DNA of 6,535 nucleotides from Streptosporangiaceae bacterium (lineage in GTDB: Bacteria; Actinomycetota; Actinomycetes; Streptosporangiales; Streptosporangiaceae). The notes beneath the pieces are model-generated. The model saw only the letters and a list, made by a program, of their open reading frames with translations. It did no database searches and was not told where the DNA came from. A program made the translations under genes and the position numbers. Location of the stretch: NCBI GenBank assembly GCA_030042885.1, contig JASHYW010000016.1, positions 1-6,535 on the forward strand, read 5' to 3'. Numbering within the stretch: position 1 is the first letter of the stretch; the number at the start of each line of letters is the position of its first letter. Shown piece by piece: positions 6,198-6,535 of the stretch.

Positions 6198-6535
6198 ATG
6201 CCCGCCGCGGTTCGCGCTGCCGCTCCTGAGCCGCTGGCCCAAGGGGCCAGCCTGCTGTCCCGGCCCGGCTTGCTGGCCAGCGTCCGGGCCCGTGCCGGAC
6301 TCGGGGCGGTGCGGGTCAGCCCGCCCCGGTTGCGGACCGCCGACGGCCACCATCGGGATGCGCGCAGTGCCAGCTGGGTTGAACTGTTCTTCGACCTGGT
6401 GGTCGCCGGCGCGGTCGGCCAGCTGGCCGGCGCGCTCCAAGACCATCCTGCCCTGGGCGGGCTGGCCCGGTTCGCGATGCTGTTCATCCCGATCTGGTGG
6501 CTGTGGGTGATGTTCACGTTCTACGCCGACCGGCA
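6198..6535 (+). CDS. LtrA-family (low temperature requirement A) membrane protein, 5' part
   Basis: The frame is open to the right edge and gives the first 112 residues of a protein that is normally about 370-420 long. After a ~56-residue hydrophilic, Arg/Ala-rich lead comes the LtrA hallmark: residues 58-77, SASWVELFFDLVVAGAVGQL, the first membrane helix with the family's W-x-E-L-F-F-D-L motif. A second helix, RFAMLFIPIWWLWVMFTFYADR (91-112), matches the family's second segment with its conserved W-W-x-W and F-Y-A-D-R. LtrA was named from Listeria growth at low temperature; its biochemical function is not established. The start at 6198 is supported by AAAGGA at 6186-6191, six bases upstream; an in-frame ATG at 6183 would add five residues but leave that ribosome site inside the gene. 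It could be co-transcribed with the peroxiredoxin, given the 94-bp gap. Confidence 0.9.
   Translation, partial: MPAAVRAAAPEPLAQGASLLSRPGLLASVRARAGLGAVRVSPPRLRTADGHHRDARSASWVELFFDLVVAGAVGQLAGALQDHPALGGLARFAMLFIPIWWLWVMFTFYADR

Noticed and set aside
1..6535. CRISPR array, tRNA or rRNA genes, riboswitch, complete insertion sequence
   Set aside because: No spaced short repeats, cloverleaf, conserved RNA core or intact transposase with terminal repeats was seen on either strand.

Overview
This is a GC-rich (roughly 70%) stretch with the gene content of a soil actinomycete. The NB-ARC/TPR-type repeat protein, the actinobacterial-style integrase remnant, the MBL-rhodanese remnant and the LtrA-type membrane protein all fit Actinobacteria. 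Order or genus cannot be fixed from the sequence alone. All calls come from reading motifs and reading frames by eye; no database search was run.

Layout. (1) 2-469, plus: 3' end of a cofactor-free (non-heme) chloroperoxidase/esterase of the alpha/beta hydrolase fold, cut by the window edge. (2) 685 to about 1638, minus: C-terminal part of a TPR protein of the NB-ARC/TPR type, with its ATPase half missing and 120-bp internal repeats in exact phase. (3) About 1640-1900, plus: internal fragment of a tyrosine-recombinase (phage-type integrase) gene, abutting the broken end of the TPR gene and ending just where the catalytic H-x-x-R box should finish. (4) 2163-2825, plus: an open frame assembled from gene pieces, namely the first ~72 codons of a PLP aminotransferase, an out-of-frame scrap of a metallo-beta-lactamase-fold hydrolase, and that hydrolase family's C-terminal rhodanese domain. 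(5) About 2826-3571: no supportable gene; its last ~230 bp are clearly less GC-rich.

From 3572 the window becomes orderly again. (6) A complete TPR-type LuxR-family regulator (to 5248). (7) A 198-bp gap with inverted repeats. (8) A complete Prx6-type peroxiredoxin (5447-6103) with a strong Shine-Dalgarno. (9) After 94 bp, the start of an LtrA-family membrane protein that runs off the right edge.

Interpretation. The left half (about 690-2825) is a rearranged scar: at least four truncated genes are stitched together next to an integrase relic. The right half is a working module in which a multi-TPR LuxR regulator lies directly upstream of a peroxide-reducing enzyme. Control of the peroxiredoxin by this regulator is only inferred from position. 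I do not see a clear, previously undescribed system. The points most worth checking are the regulator/peroxiredoxin pair with its intergenic palindromes, the extra cysteines of the peroxiredoxin, and the chimeric relics.
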